This document shows positions 17,525-27,378 of a stretch of DNA of 64,000 nt, one piece after another (within the stretch, counting starts at the first letter, position 1; each line of letters begins with the position of its first letter). Source of the stretch: Rhizobium sp. Root1334. GTDB lineage: Bacteria > Pseudomonadota > Alphaproteobacteria > Rhizobiales > Rhizobiaceae. Position numbers and translations under genes: made by a program. Under the pieces are notes generated by a model. The model saw nothing but the letters and a program-made list of their open reading frames with translations. It was not told the origin of the DNA and made no database searches. Location of the stretch: positions 248,001 to 312,000 of the forward strand of contig NZ_LMEY01000012.1 in assembly GCF_001426665.1 (NCBI RefSeq), in the 5' to 3' direction.

Positions 17525-18076
17525 TTACGTTGCAGGCACACACTCAAGCCCGGCCTCGGGACGGTTGTCTGAGTTGAGCCCTACCTTAATCAGCAGTTTT
17601 TTGTTTTCCTGCTCCAAGCAAACGACAGCCGGAACAAGTATCATCGTAACGCCCGCGATAACAAGCCAACCGATAATGGGTAGAGGGTCATCGGTAACTG
17701 TGATTGCCCCAGATGCAGCACCATCCACCTTGTAAAAGCTCTTTGTAATTCTCGTTTGCAAAGTATTGAATTCATAGGAATGGAGCTGGGTGAGCGACGC
17801 ACCATTTACTGTCAGGCCTTGTTTCGGGACCTCTATTCCTCCTTCAGGGATCCGAGCTTCCACCTCCATGGTGCGCCCTGAACCAACCATATACCCGTGA
17901 ACGACATAGGTTCCGTCTTGCGCCTTATCGATTTCACTGGAGTAGAGCGACCCCGTGACAATCTGATTATTCGACAAGGTACTTGCTTCAACCGTCGCAA
18001 ATTGCTCCCCGGCCATAGCAAGCGTGGGCTGGAGAACAAGCACTATAGCAGTGAGTACAGAAGTCGACAGTTTCAT
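17525..18076 (-). CDS. Exported membrane-anchored protein, prophage cargo
   Basis: A 183-aa protein with signal peptide (MKLSTSVLTAIVLVLQPTLAMA), a beta-rich outer part (QFATVEASTLSNNQIVTGSLY...) and a C-terminal membrane helix (PLPIIGWLVIAGVTMILVPAVVC) with a short polar tail. GGGAGGGAACG precedes the ATG. It is transcribed against the late genes and breaks the connector/joining gene order, as morons do. It may alter the lysogen's envelope; no family recognised. Confidence 0.6.
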   Translation of the reverse strand: MKLSTSVLTAIVLVLQPTLAMAGEQFATVEASTLSNNQIVTGSLYSSEIDKAQDGTYVVHGYMVGSGRTMEVEARIPEGGIEVPKQGLTVNGASLTQLHSYEFNTLQTRITKSFYKVDGAASGAITVTDDPLPIIGWLVIAGVTMILVPAVVCLEQENKKLLIKVGLNSDNRPEAGLECVPAT

Positions 18077-18169
18077 CGTTCCCTCCCTGGTTACGGAGAG
18101 CATACCACAGTGCAGCCAATCGTTGCTGCTATATTTTAGCCCAACCTAATACTACCGGAGAGGTACGCG

Positions 18170-18526
18170 ATGAAATTCAACTATTCGAAAGCGCGAGACA
18201 CAGCAGCTCGGCTCATCGAAAAGTTTGGCCTGCAAGGCACCGTGACGCGCATTGTCCCACCAGACCAGGTGAACGGCGGCGATCCGTTGGAAACAGCGTA
18301 TCCGGCCACGCTGGTGCCGATGGCATACGAAGCCAGAAACATCGACGGGACACTGATCAAGACCGGCGACGTGCAAATCTACATCTCAGCGGTTGGGCTA
18401 GCGATCACGCCCCAGGTTGACGACATCGCGACGGTCGGGGGCAAAGGTTACCAGATCGTGAACATCGATCCCTACAATTTCGACGGCGTGACCAACGTCC
18501 TCTTCGTTGCTCAGGGTCGAATATAA
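18170..18526 (+). CDS. Phage head-tail joining-type protein
   Basis: A 118-aa beta-rich protein (MKFNYSKARDTAARLIEKFGLQGTVTRI...) with KTGDVQIYISAVGLAITPQV and GGKGYQIVNIDPYNFDGVTN. Size, the opening RLIEKFG helix, and position suggest a neck or stopper protein. GGAGAGG lies upstream of the ATG. The frame is intact. Confidence 0.55.
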   Translation: MKFNYSKARDTAARLIEKFGLQGTVTRIVPPDQVNGGDPLETAYPATLVPMAYEARNIDGTLIKTGDVQIYISAVGLAITPQVDDIATVGGKGYQIVNIDPYNFDGVTNVLFVAQGRI

Positions 18527-18602
18527 TTTCCAGCAAACACTCGCGTAATGCGGGAAATTGCGTATCTATTGGTCCATCCATCAAATTTGGTGCGGGGGCG
18601 CA

Positions 18603-19445
18603 ATGGAAAACAATGGTGCAGATGACAAGGGCCTGACTGCAAAGGCCAGCGTAAAGGAACGTATTAAGGCCACATGGAACGGCACTGCGAATGTTTGCGG
18701 TGTTTTAGCATTGATAATTTCCGTTTCCTGGACGTTTCCAAGTGAACTATGGCGTGCATATTTCAGCAGTCAGTTAGAAATGGAAGAGGGCCTAAAAGTT
18801 GCCATAGGCGAAATGACACGTGTTTATAAGGAGTTCGCGCAGTCTCAATCGTCCATTGGCGGCCAATCGGGCATCATGATGACGACAATCAGCCAGGTAC
18901 AAATTAGTTATCAGCTCGATAAGATTGGCCGATATCCTGACTATGTGCTTAATGGGTCTAGTTATCTTGAGAATTTAACATTGGCTCAAATGGCTACTGT
19001 GATTGGTAAATTTGACGATGGTCAGAGATTTTATAAGTCAGCTCTTGTCGCTGCGGACAGAGAGAACCTTGAGCCTCAAGAGGTTTACATCGGATTAGCC
19101 GCTAATACATTGGGGCGGGATGGAATTACTGGAATTTTGAAAGCTCGTGAGCATTACAGGAATGCTCTTACCGTGGCATGGAAGAGATATAATACGGGTC
19201 GCGCGGATTATGCATTGGCTCCGCTCGGAGTACTGCTAGAAATTTCATTGGCTGAACTTAAGTACGGATCTTGGGATTGCGGCAACACCGTTTCAGGATT
19301 TGTCGAGCAGCAACTATCTCGTCCGGAAATGCTTGCCGTACCTGCCCTCCAAAACTATCTCGCTGTGTATCGTGCTACAAAGGCAGCCACCGTAAAAACA
19401 AGTGGGCGGCCCGAGATTGTGTGCAATTACCTGCTTCCAGCGTAG
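18603..19445 (+). CDS. Membrane-anchored TPR-like protein, prophage cargo
   Basis: A 280-aa protein with one N-terminal membrane helix (NVCGVLALIISVSWTFPSEL) and a helical periplasmic or cytosolic domain in which successive ~35-residue helical pairs (VIGKFDDGQRFYKSALVAAD, GILKAREHYRNALTVAWKRY) resemble TPR repeats. It is clearly more AT-rich than the phage genes around it and is closed by its own terminator at 19476, which points to an independent cargo cassette. Function unknown. Confidence 0.6.
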   Translation: MENNGADDKGLTAKASVKERIKATWNGTANVCGVLALIISVSWTFPSELWRAYFSSQLEMEEGLKVAIGEMTRVYKEFAQSQSSIGGQSGIMMTTISQVQISYQLDKIGRYPDYVLNGSSYLENLTLAQMATVIGKFDDGQRFYKSALVAADRENLEPQEVYIGLAANTLGRDGITGILKAREHYRNALTVAWKRYNTGRADYALAPLGVLLEISLAELKYGSWDCGNTVSGFVEQQLSRPEMLAVPALQNYLAVYRATKAATVKTSGRPEIVCNYLLPA

Positions 19446-19475
19446 TTGGAATACCGAAGTTGAAACCTACAAACG

Positions 19476-19499
19476 GCTCGCTTCGGCGGGCTTTTTTTT
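19476..19499 (+). terminator. Rho-independent terminator
   Basis: Stem GCTCGC/GCGGGC with a TTCG tetraloop, followed by eight T. It ends the cargo gene at 18603. Confidence 0.9.
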
Positions 19500-19517
19500 C
19501 ATGACAGGTAGGGAATT

Positions 19518-20547
19518 ATGACCTTTGACAAGCTTCTTGCCCAGTATGAGCCAAAGGTTGCCGCAGCGTTTCGCGAAGCCATCGAGACGACCAAATCCTC
19601 CATCGTGCTCAAGGCGATCGCAGACCGATTGGAGCGCGGCGATATTGCCAGCACGGTGGCTGCCCTACAGTTTGAGCCAGAGGCTTTCGCGGCGTTGGAA
19701 CTGTCCCTTCGAGAAGCGTTCAACGCCGGCGGCATCAACATGGCGCAGAGCCTGCCTTTCTTGATCTCACCGGACGGAATGCGGGTACTCTTCCAGTTCG
19801 GAGTGCGAAACTCAGAAGCCGAGCGACTTATCCGCGAGCAATCGGCTACTCTGGTCTCCAATATTACTGATGATCAACGGGAGGCCCTTCGCATGGGCTT
19901 CGAGGCGGGGCTGTCCAAGGGCCAGAACCCAACGAAAACGGCATTGGACGTTGTCGGCACGCTCAACCGGATCACCGGTAGACGGGAAGGCGGCTATATC
20001 GGCCTTACGAGCCGACAGGTGGAATTCATCGCCAGAGCAAAGGAAAACCTCTTGTCCGGCGATCCGGTGGCCATGAGCAAGTACGTTGACCTTAAAGCGG
20101 TTCGACCGAACTGTGGCCAGAGCCATTCGTGAGGGGAAGCTGTCGACGCGGAAATTGCGCGCAAGATCGTCATGCGCCTGTCCGACAAAAACCTGTTGCT
20201 CCGCGGCGAGATGATCAGGCTTGAGGAAACGCGCACCGCCCTATTTTCCGTGCGCGACAACGCGATCCGACAACAGATCGAGGCGGGGAAGATCACCGCT
20301 CAAGATGTGACAAAGAAGTGGAAGCATTCGGGCTCTGAACACCCACGTATGCAGCATGTTCAGATGGCCACACAGAATGCCGTACCGCTCGACATCCCAT
20401 TCGTAGCACCAGACGGAACGATGCTGATGTATCCTCACGATCCGAAGGCGCCGGCAAGGCACAAGATCGGCTGCAAGTGCCGGGTTGGAATACGACATCG
20501 ACTATATTGCGGCTGGCCTGCGCCGTTATCGGGCACGAGCTGCCTAA
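19518..20547 (+). pseudogene. Phage minor head (Mu gpF/SPP1 gp7-like) protein, frameshifted
   Basis: The first frame (19518 to about 20100) gives a helical protein with ALRMGFEAGLSKGQNPTKTA and GLTSRQVEFIARAKENLLSG. Reading continues after shifts near 20100 and 20140 as DAEIARKIVMRLSDKNLLLRG, then EETRTALFSVRDNAIRQQIE, and includes the family's conserved HSGSEHPRMQH and the Cys pair IGCKCRV. A third shift near 20475 leads to EYDIDYIAAGLRRYRARAA and a stop at 20545. At least three single-base changes are needed, so it is a pseudogene. Confidence 0.75.
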
Positions 20548-20916
20548 TGGCTGCGCTGTCATTTGCAGCCGCCGTTGCCAACTTCGCGGGAAAGTTACCG
20601 GAAGCCATCGAGGCCGTGCGGAACCAGAACGCCGCCGATGTGGGTGAAGGAAATGCAGCCCCTCGACATCGAAGGTGGACGGATGCCGTTCGCGGCAGGT
20701 TTTTTGCAGCAATCGCTGATGGCCTCGACGGCAACAATGCCGAGCATCCATTCTGGTGCCAAGCCGGTCGAGGGCCGAACCTATAAGTTCGATTTCGGGA
20801 TCATCGAGGCGGTCATTGCGGGTGCCTCGTTAGAAGACGACCTGTATTTCGGCTACACGGCCGCTTACGCAGGCCATCAAGAGTACGGGGCGAAGCCTAT
20901 GCTCATCCCAACCTGA
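20547..20916 (+). pseudogene. HK97-gp10-like minor tail protein, frameshifted and truncated
   Basis: ATG 20547 overlaps the upstream stop (TAATG). The N-terminal frame (ALSFAAAVANFAGKLPEAIE) must shift near 20640, where one extra G occurs, to continue KEMQPLDIEGGRMPFAAGFL, then YKFDFGIIEAVIAGASLEDD and YFGYTAAYAGHQEYGAK. The last four codons belong to a junction with other DNA, so the conserved C-terminus was lost. Confidence 0.7.
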
Positions 20917-21068
20917 GTGATGGCCAGCTGTTCCTTCAGAAACTTGATATCTGCCAGCAAGGCTCCGGTGGCACGCACGTCACCATGGTGGAAGGCGAGG
21001 GCGGCGGCAATATCGTCAACTTGGCCAGGATATTGGATATCGTGCGCTGCGGCGCTGATGGTAGGCAT
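20877..21068 (-). CDS. Small hypothetical protein at a deletion junction
   Basis: A 63-aa protein (MPTISAAAHDIQYPGQVDDI...LKEQLAITQVGMSIGFAPYS) with a good ribosome site (GAGGGAAAG). It overlaps the broken minor-tail gene on the other strand and so marks the right side of a deletion. A GTTC-N7-GTTC sequence lies 83 bp upstream. Not recognised. Confidence 0.5.
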   Translation of the reverse strand: MPTISAAAHDIQYPGQVDDIAAALAFHHGDVRATGALLADIKFLKEQLAITQVGMSIGFAPYS

Positions 21069-21150
21069 AGCTTTCCCTCTTCCACAGTGCCCGAGCAATG
21101 GATCAAACGTGCATGGATTTTCAGATCGGCGTTCCGCATCCGACGCAAGA

Positions 21151-21165
21151 GTTCTCATTATGTTC
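21151..21165. promoter_or_regulatory. Possible LexA box
   Basis: GTTC-TCATTAT-GTTC matches the SOS-box pattern, between the small gene at 20877 and the cargo gene at 21436. One or two chance matches are expected in a window this size, so support is weak. Confidence 0.35.
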
Positions 21166-21435
21166 TCAACATAAAGAGAGTCAACCCCATCCGAAAAGTT
21201 GTACGGTTTGCATGGCTAGGGAAACCAGAATCGCAGCTAGGGCGGCGATCATAAGGATGATGACAGCGCAAGGCCTACATAGTCCGTCATGTCTCTCTCA
21301 CCACTCCCGCGATTGCTGGGTTCGTAGGCGCCGGTTCAAACGAGAACAAACCATTGCGTGTCGCAACGAAAAACGTTGCAACCTGTTCGCCCTTGCGTAG
21401 ATACTAGATGCTAATATCCAGAAGGAGGGGGAGCC

Positions 21436-23609
21436 ATGCGTACATTTACAGTCCTTGTAACCGCAGTATCAGTCGTTCTGCTTGCTTCACCAACATTCGC
21501 ATCGCAAGACTGTCAATACAAAAAACTGCATCCAACACCAGCTTCCGACGGGACGATAATTTCTAAACTACTGAAGCCTTTGCCCATCGATACTCGATGG
21601 GATGATCTGCCGAAGCAAACGCAATCTCAACTTTCAGTACTTGCTGAAACCCGACTATCGCACTTTAGTTCCGAATGGGACGCAAGTGCTTGGCCTCGAA
21701 AGAAAAAAACCTGCTGCGATGCCCTACGGCTGCGATGAACTTGAACATCAATCGCTTTCTGGCCAGATTCACCTCCGCGGCGGGTGCTTCAAACCCGCTC
21801 TCAACGATAAAAAATCAGGACCTCGGGCAAGCTTTGAAAAAAGCATACCTCGCAGAGTATGCCGCGAAGCGAGCGACACTACGATACCCCCGCGGCGCAG
21901 TTGAGAACCTTGACTGGGACGGTACGTCACCTTTTGGCTCAATTAGACTTCCCGAGAGAAAGTCCTACGCGGACATTAAAGATTATTCCCTCAAAGTTGC
22001 AGATGAATTGCGAGGCTTGGCAAATGACGATCTCAGTCCCACTGAGATTCATTTCAGAGAAGAAGCTCTTTACAAAATGCGCGCCTATTCAGCAGGCGCA
22101 TTTACTGGGGATAGCTGGGGAGGGGCTGACAATGACAGCGCCTGCCAATTGATGATCCGGAACTATGATATTCTCGGAGGGTATCAGCTAGAGCAAAAGC
22201 GTCCAGAGATATACCAGAATGATGATGAGGTATTACTAGATGCGAACGCAATATTTCTAAACAACATGCCGCTCAAATGGCAAGATGTCGGTACATGGAA
22301 CTCAGCAAAAAAATATTGCAATGTGACGAACCCTTCATTTGTTGCAAAGTTGGTGGGAGACCCTGCAGTCAACGACACCGCTAAAGCTATGATATTATTT
22401 AAAAATTGGTGGATAGAACGAATAGAGGCATCACCGGACTCAAAAAAGAAATGCACAATTTATACAGAGGGTGATCGCGAGCTGGTTTGGACAGCATTTT
22501 CGGCCGATCAGCAATTTAACAATGATCAAAGCTCGTCATTGGAATCTTATAATGAGAAAGTTGGCGAATACATCGCGGATCGAACCCTTCAGTTTCGCGA
22601 CTCCGCCTCCACCGCCCTGGATCTCGTCTTTCCCGATCCTGCAGATTTCAGCTTGCAAGATCGGCAGACAATAAAGGAGGCGCTGCGGCAATCGTCAGCT
22701 TTCGGTGCCTACAAGGATATAATCCCAGCGATGCTCGAAGTTATTGACGCAAACTCCGGTAAATCATTGCGGGATAAATGGGATGCTGCGTGGAGGGAGG
22801 ATGTCGTTGAGATCGGCGGCTATCAACCCGACGAGCAAATTCGCAAAGAAGATATCGATAAAATAAACGACATGTTCGAAAAGACAAAGGATTGGGTGGC
22901 CAAAAACTATAACTATTATCCTAATAATCCAAAAAATTTTTACCATGGAATAAGTATTAAAGTTACAACTTCGTCCAACTCTACCACAACATACCCTGGA
23001 AATATCAATATAGGTATTGGTACTTCACGCACACTATATGAACACTACAGCACTATACTTCACGAACTTCGTCACGCGATGGAGTTTGCAAGGGCAGCAA
23101 GTGGCCAAATATTAACGGTCTATGGAGCTGACACAGGACCGGCATTTGAAGGTTCAGGTATCGCAACCGAAATTATCAATCTACCTATTCTAGCCAACGA
23201 TGTTTTTTCGACGCCGAGGTCAATTGCCCTCAATCGCCTGGCTTATGCCATGCATGATGCGCGGCTTGCAGCAACGTCAGAGGCAACAGCAGCCCGTTAC
23301 TTCCGGAGCGGGTGCTCAGAAGCTTCAAGCCCCAACAGCATCGATTATGTTGTAAAGCTCGTTGAAAAATACGGCCTATATAACGAATTTGCTTCCAACG
23401 CGGCGGTTAGAGTTCATGTAAACGCGCAGTATCTTCAATATCTGTGGTCTGGGCTCGATATGTTAGGGAAGCTGGAGACGCTGGAAACGAAGTTGGGGTT
23501 ACAAAACGGTAGGCGGCTTGACCCCTTTATTCTTTTCGCATGCGGCTTAAACACGCCGGAGCCTTCGACCGATTACGAGAAAAAACTAAAAGCCTGCTTA
23601 AAACTGTAG
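21436..23609 (+). pseudogene. Large secreted HExxH protein, prophage cargo, 5' part frameshifted
   Basis: ATG 21436 behind GGAGGGGGAGCC starts a signal peptide (MRTFTVLVTAVSVVLLASPTFA). The frame then has to shift near 21620 (to YLLKPDYRTLVPNGTQVLG) and again near 21740 to enter a 600-codon frame ending at 23609. That frame contains a zincin motif, ILHELRHAMEFAR (nt about 23055-23095), then GSGIATEIINLP, which may supply a third metal ligand. The gene is AT-rich and lies last before attR, a typical cargo place. If the shifts are real the protein is dead; an internal start could still give a cytosolic fragment. Family not recognised. Confidence 0.6.
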
Positions 23610-24071
23610 CGGCTTGCCGCTGCACCCGTCGCTTCGGCGCCCAGGTCAACATATCAACGGGGAGATGAGACCAGAGATAATCGGGCCAGATGCCCAGCCA
23701 GGCAAGGAATTAAGCAAAGCCTAAACATACTCTTGGGTGTGGCTGGGTGTGGCAGTCGCTTTTGATTATCAAAGGAAATTATTTCTGCCAAGTGTGGCAA
23801 TATCCGCCGGCAAGATATTGAAATTGCTGATTTGCTCGACCCCGGGCGAGGCCTCCAAATCTCCCACAGATTTGAAATTATATCAGGAAGAACGCAGCCT
23901 TTTCTTTGGTTCCCAAAGGATCGCGCGGCGTCGGAATAGCGATCCGCCTAGAGTTAGAACAAACATACCCGCCGCTCTTTAGCGACAAGGCACACGTCAA
24001 TTGACAATAGACGGCTGGAAGCCTATCCGCTCTCCATGGCAGCCTATCGTGGGGTAGGGCAGCAATTTGCT
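23610..24071. other. Right end of prophage and attR flank
   Basis: No gene. It carries three copies of a GTGTGGC motif (23737, 23747, 23792) and attR at 23842-23859. Confidence 0.5.
23842..23859. repeat. attR of the tRNA-Cys prophage
   Basis: Exact copy of the 18-nt tRNA-Cys 3' end found at 9386-9403, without the rest of a tRNA. Confidence 0.9.
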
Positions 24072-24290
24072 TTAATGATAATAGAAGCAGGCACAATCGG
24101 CCTTGCTGTCATCTGGCGTATTCCAGACGCGCACCGCAAGTTTCTTGGCTACACCGGTCTCGTCCAGCCGTAGCCCCAGCAGCGACACGGCGGCCAGTTT
24201 CGGACTGACCGCATCGATTTCAATAGTCGACCCGACCTGATGGACGCCCTGCTTAGGGGTCCAGGTGAAAAACTGCACGCTGTAATGCAT
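24072..24290 (-). CDS. Hypothetical small protein
   Basis: A 72-aa protein (MHYSVQFFTWTPKQGVHQVGSTIEI...) starting at ATG 24290 behind GGAGGAG. It is a compact alpha/beta protein with a C-terminal CACFYYH that contains two cysteines. No family recognised. It lies just outside attR on the chromosomal side. Confidence 0.55.
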   Translation of the reverse strand: MHYSVQFFTWTPKQGVHQVGSTIEIDAVSPKLAAVSLLGLRLDETGVAKKLAVRVWNTPDDSKADCACFYYH

Positions 24291-25656
24291 TGCATTCTCC
24301 TCCACCGCGCTTTTCAGCACTTGAGTTCAACGGGTGAGCAGACGCTGCAAGACGCTGGCCACGGGGCAGTCCACTGCGGGATGCGTACTCAATGTGTAGA
24401 AACAGGATAGCATATTTCGGCAAGCGGTGAAACATTGCCACATTCATTTAAGTCGAACGATGAGTGACCATCATCCATTCGGACTAGGATTCGCGCTGTC
24501 CGAGCCGAATTATAACCATCATATGCGCATCGTTATAGCTCATTTCGGTTGCCCGCAGACCGGGCAGGGTTCGGGATTGGTGGTCATGATCAAATCTTCA
24601 AACAGGCCGGTTTGAATGCTCCTGGACGGTCGGCAAAATATGATCCACCGACTTCAAAGAAGTTGCAAACCTTGCCTCATTGATCCGATCATCGCGGCAA
24701 CGACCGGACAGGGCCGTTGTCGCGGGCTCCAAGGTGCAGGTGGGATCGACAGTCGGCATGGGCGTCGCACAGATCGGATCAACAGCCGAATTGAGTACCG
24801 GTATACCGATTTTGGTGACGCCAGATATGCAACACTCGGATTTGGCAGTTTTTTTTCGAAAGCCGACCGAGCTAAAAACCCAGGACATCAAGGTTGGACT
24901 GAGTTTTAACCTCTAGCTGGCACAATTGAGAGGTTGTCTTCGATCCATCACATCCGGGCTGTCCTTCATCAAGGGACGTTTTCCCGAACCTTACCCTTCG
25001 CCGGATGGCGCAAACAGACCCGGCGTCAGTCTTCAGGGGCATATGCCGCCGATCGCGCACGAGTTTCGCGCGCCTTTGTTTGGCTTGCCGACCGAATCCG
25101 AATTGGAAAATCCCGCTGTTGGCCGTGCAGCTTGTTCCGGCGGCGAGACGAGCAGGAACAGGCTCCAAAGAGCGAAGCCACTCAGAACAGCGCATATCGC
25201 AATGTAGGCGTAGAAAATCCGCACGGTGCTGCCAGTTGTTTCCCTCGGTTTGGCTTTTTCAGCCGAGGACAATCTTCAGTATCAGCAAGAGCTTGGGCGG
25301 GGCATGGCGCTACGAGATATGCCAAACTGCCATGCCCCTATGGCGTTCAAGGCCAACGCCGTTTTGTACCCCCGGGCGTTTGAAGAGACAATTCCGACAT
25401 AAGGAGCTTGGCGTACAGCCTTTGGATAAGGATTGGCGGAGAACATTTGCGGCACGGCGCAATGTCATCACTGCGCCGTGCCGCAATCACGGCGCCTTTC
25501 ATGTTTTAGGCAATGGTGAATGGACATTTAAATAAGGTCAGGCTAATTTATGAATGCTGTTACCTTGGCCGAAACCGGAACGGCGTTGATTGCGGAAGTG
25601 TTTTCCACTTTATGTATTAAGCGACTTTTCAACGACCTATATTGCGAGGCGATTTA
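24291..25656. other. Gene-poor scar region
   Basis: No well-supported gene. Weak candidates: minus-strand frame 25033-25272 (79 aa, TTG start, one membrane helix FYAYIAICAVLSGFALWSLF); plus-strand frame 24680-24916 (SKVQVGSTVGMGVAQIGSTA, possibly a gene remnant); and a 35-codon plus-strand frame 25550-25657 ending at the palindrome. The stretch looks like eroded DNA between the prophage and the IS remnant. Confidence 0.4.
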
Positions 25657-25686
25657 GAACCCGTCACCGGATCCGGTGACGGGTTC
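25657..25686. repeat. 30-bp perfect palindrome
   Basis: GAACCCGTCACCGGA is followed at once by its exact reverse complement. There is no T-run, so it is not a standard terminator. It marks the left edge of the transposase remnant. Confidence 0.8.
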
Positions 25687-26188
25687 GTTCTGTTGCATGG
25701 CAAAAACAAAATCTCTCAAAGGGTAAAGTTGCACACCGCTTCTCCGAGCCAGCAAAGCGAAGATGCAAGAGCTTGCCAGTCGCATCATCGATGAACACCA
25801 GCAATGAACAGGGGTCACCGCGATCCTCAAACCAACGATGCTCGTCACCGATCTGCACCAGTTCGCCATAGGCCTCGCGCCGCAATCGTGGCTGATGGAA
25901 CGTCCGTCGCTGCTTGCACGACAGCCACAGGTCGGCCTGCGTCATCCATTGCCGCAAGGTCTCGCGCGACACCGTTAGCCCATCGCGCTCGGCAAGCTTC
26001 TCGGCCACCAAGGTTGGACCAAAGTCCGCATAGCGCTCTCGAATGAGAGCCACAGCATAATCGCGAACCCCATCGCCGATCCGGCTGTTTGACGGCCGGC
26101 CGATCGTCTTGTGCCGGATCGACGCCGCACAGGTCTTCCTGATCCGCTGCAGATCACGCTCACTCATCGCAATCAATCCCATCCGCAA
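25664..26188 (-). pseudogene. ISNCY-family transposase fragment
   Basis: Starts as MGLIAMSERDLQRI, loses most of the helix-turn-helix region by an internal deletion, then continues with the well-conserved GDGVRDYAVALIRERYADFG, GLTVSRETLRQWM, KQRRTFHQPRLRREAYGELV and the first catalytic Asp region HRWFEDRGDPCSLLVFIDDA. After LRFAGSE the homology stops; the remaining catalytic residues of the DDE core are gone. It cannot transpose itself. Confidence 0.8.
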
Positions 26189-26266
26189 TCGCCCAGGTCA
26201 TCAAAACCCCGGGGAGTGTGACATTCTTACTTTGCGGGATCAGGACACTTTAACTTTGCGGCTACA
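25664..26266 (-). mobile_element. ISNCY-type insertion sequence remnant
   Basis: Holds a truncated transposase and, at 26217-26266, the IS end with the characteristic TGTGACATTC and TTAACTTTGCGGCTACA stretches. The opposite end is missing and replaced by the palindrome junction. Confidence 0.65.
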
Positions 26267-26414
26267 AAAGAAGATCACGTAAGATAGATTATGGAACTAA
26301 TATGCATGAAGAGCGATCTCAATGTTCGTATTTCAGGCTTATGCTGCCTTGACCTTACCGGGTCCCAAGGCTTAAGCGATACCGGTCTCCACCGCTAGCG
26401 AAAGACCCCGCCCG

Positions 26415-27368
26415 ATGAGCGATTTGCGCATTCTTTCAGATGCTTTCATTCCTGAATTGCCAGGACGCTACAATGGCAAGGTGCGCGAAAATTACGATCT
26501 GCCTGATGGTAATCGCATCATCATCGCCACCGACCGGCTGAGCGCTTTCGATGTCATCCTCACCGCAATTCCGTTCAAGGGCCAGGTCTTGACCCAGACA
26601 GCGCGGTACTGGTTTGAGGAAACCGCCGACATTTGTCCGAACCATGTGGTGTCCTATCCGGATCAGAATGTCGTCATCGGCACGAGGCTCGACATCCTGC
26701 CGGTCGAGATCGTCGTGCGCGGCTATCTCGCTGGCACGACCAGCACATCGATCCTCACCAAATACAGGAACGGCGAGCGCGAGATGTACGGTATCCGTTT
26801 GCCAGACGGCCTGAAGGACAACGAGAAACTGCCGCAGCCGATCATCACGCCAACCAGCAAGGCCTTTGACGGCGGTCATGACGAGCCGCTTTCTGCCGAT
26901 GAAATCATCGCGCAAAAGCTGCTGACGGCCGAACAATGGGAAACCGTCTCGCGATACGCGCTGGCGCTGTTCGCCCGCGGCCAGGAACGTGCTGCCGAGC
27001 GTGGCCTCATCCTCGTCGATACCAAGTACGAGTTCGGCACCGACAAGGATGGCCGTATCGTTCTCGCCGACGAGATCCACACGCCGGACAGCAGCCGGTA
27101 CTGGATTGCCGAGAGTTACCAGCAGAGCTTTGCTTCAGGCGCGCGGCCAAAGAGCTTTGACAAGGATTTCGTCCGCGCCTGGGTGACCGAACGCTGCGAT
27201 CCCTACAAGGATCCGATCCCGGAAATTCCAGCCGATCTCGTCGAGCAGACCTCGAAAGTCTATATCGAGGCCTATGAGACGATCACTGGTAAGCGTTTCA
27301 TCGCCGACCTATCCGGCGCCACCGTTCTCGATCGAATCCGGAAGAATCTGCAGCCTTATTTCAGCTGA
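26415..27368 (+). CDS. purC: SAICAR synthase (long form)
   Basis: A 317-aa phosphoribosylaminoimidazole-succinocarboxamide synthase, which joins aspartate to CAIR in purine synthesis. Signatures: [11 protein letters not shown] with [11 protein letters not shown] near the N-terminus, [27 protein letters not shown] and [20 protein letters not shown]. It is longer than the ~254-aa form usually found with purS/purQ in rhizobia, so it is probably the second, stand-alone paralogue. The ribosome site is weak. Confidence 0.93.
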   Translation: MSDLRILSDAFIPELPGRYNGKVRENYDLPDGNRIIIATDRLSAFDVILTAIPFKGQVLTQTARYWFEETADICPNHVVSYPDQNVVIGTRLDILPVEIVVRGYLAGTTSTSILTKYRNGEREMYGIRLPDGLKDNEKLPQPIITPTSKAFDGGHDEPLSADEIIAQKLLTAEQWETVSRYALALFARGQERAAERGLILVDTKYEFGTDKDGRIVLADEIHTPDSSRYWIAESYQQSFASGARPKSFDKDFVRAWVTERCDPYKDPIPEIPADLVEQTSKVYIEAYETITGKRFIADLSGATVLDRIRKNLQPYFS

Positions 27369-27378
27369 TCGATCCCGG

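Larger units (their letters stand above)
9386..23859. mobile_element. Degraded prophage integrated in tRNA-Cys
   Basis: An 18-bp direct repeat of the tRNA-Cys 3' end bounds 14.5 kb. The integrase remnant lies next to the left end, followed by an early region (NusG-like, tRNA, SOS boxes), then a packaging/head block (metallopeptidase, DUF2280, large terminase, connector proteins, Mu-F-like and gp10-like proteins) and cargo genes. Integrase, large terminase, Mu-F-like, gp10-like and the terminal cargo gene are all frameshifted, and portal, protease, capsid and tail-tube genes were not found. The element should be unable to form particles. Confidence 0.9.
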
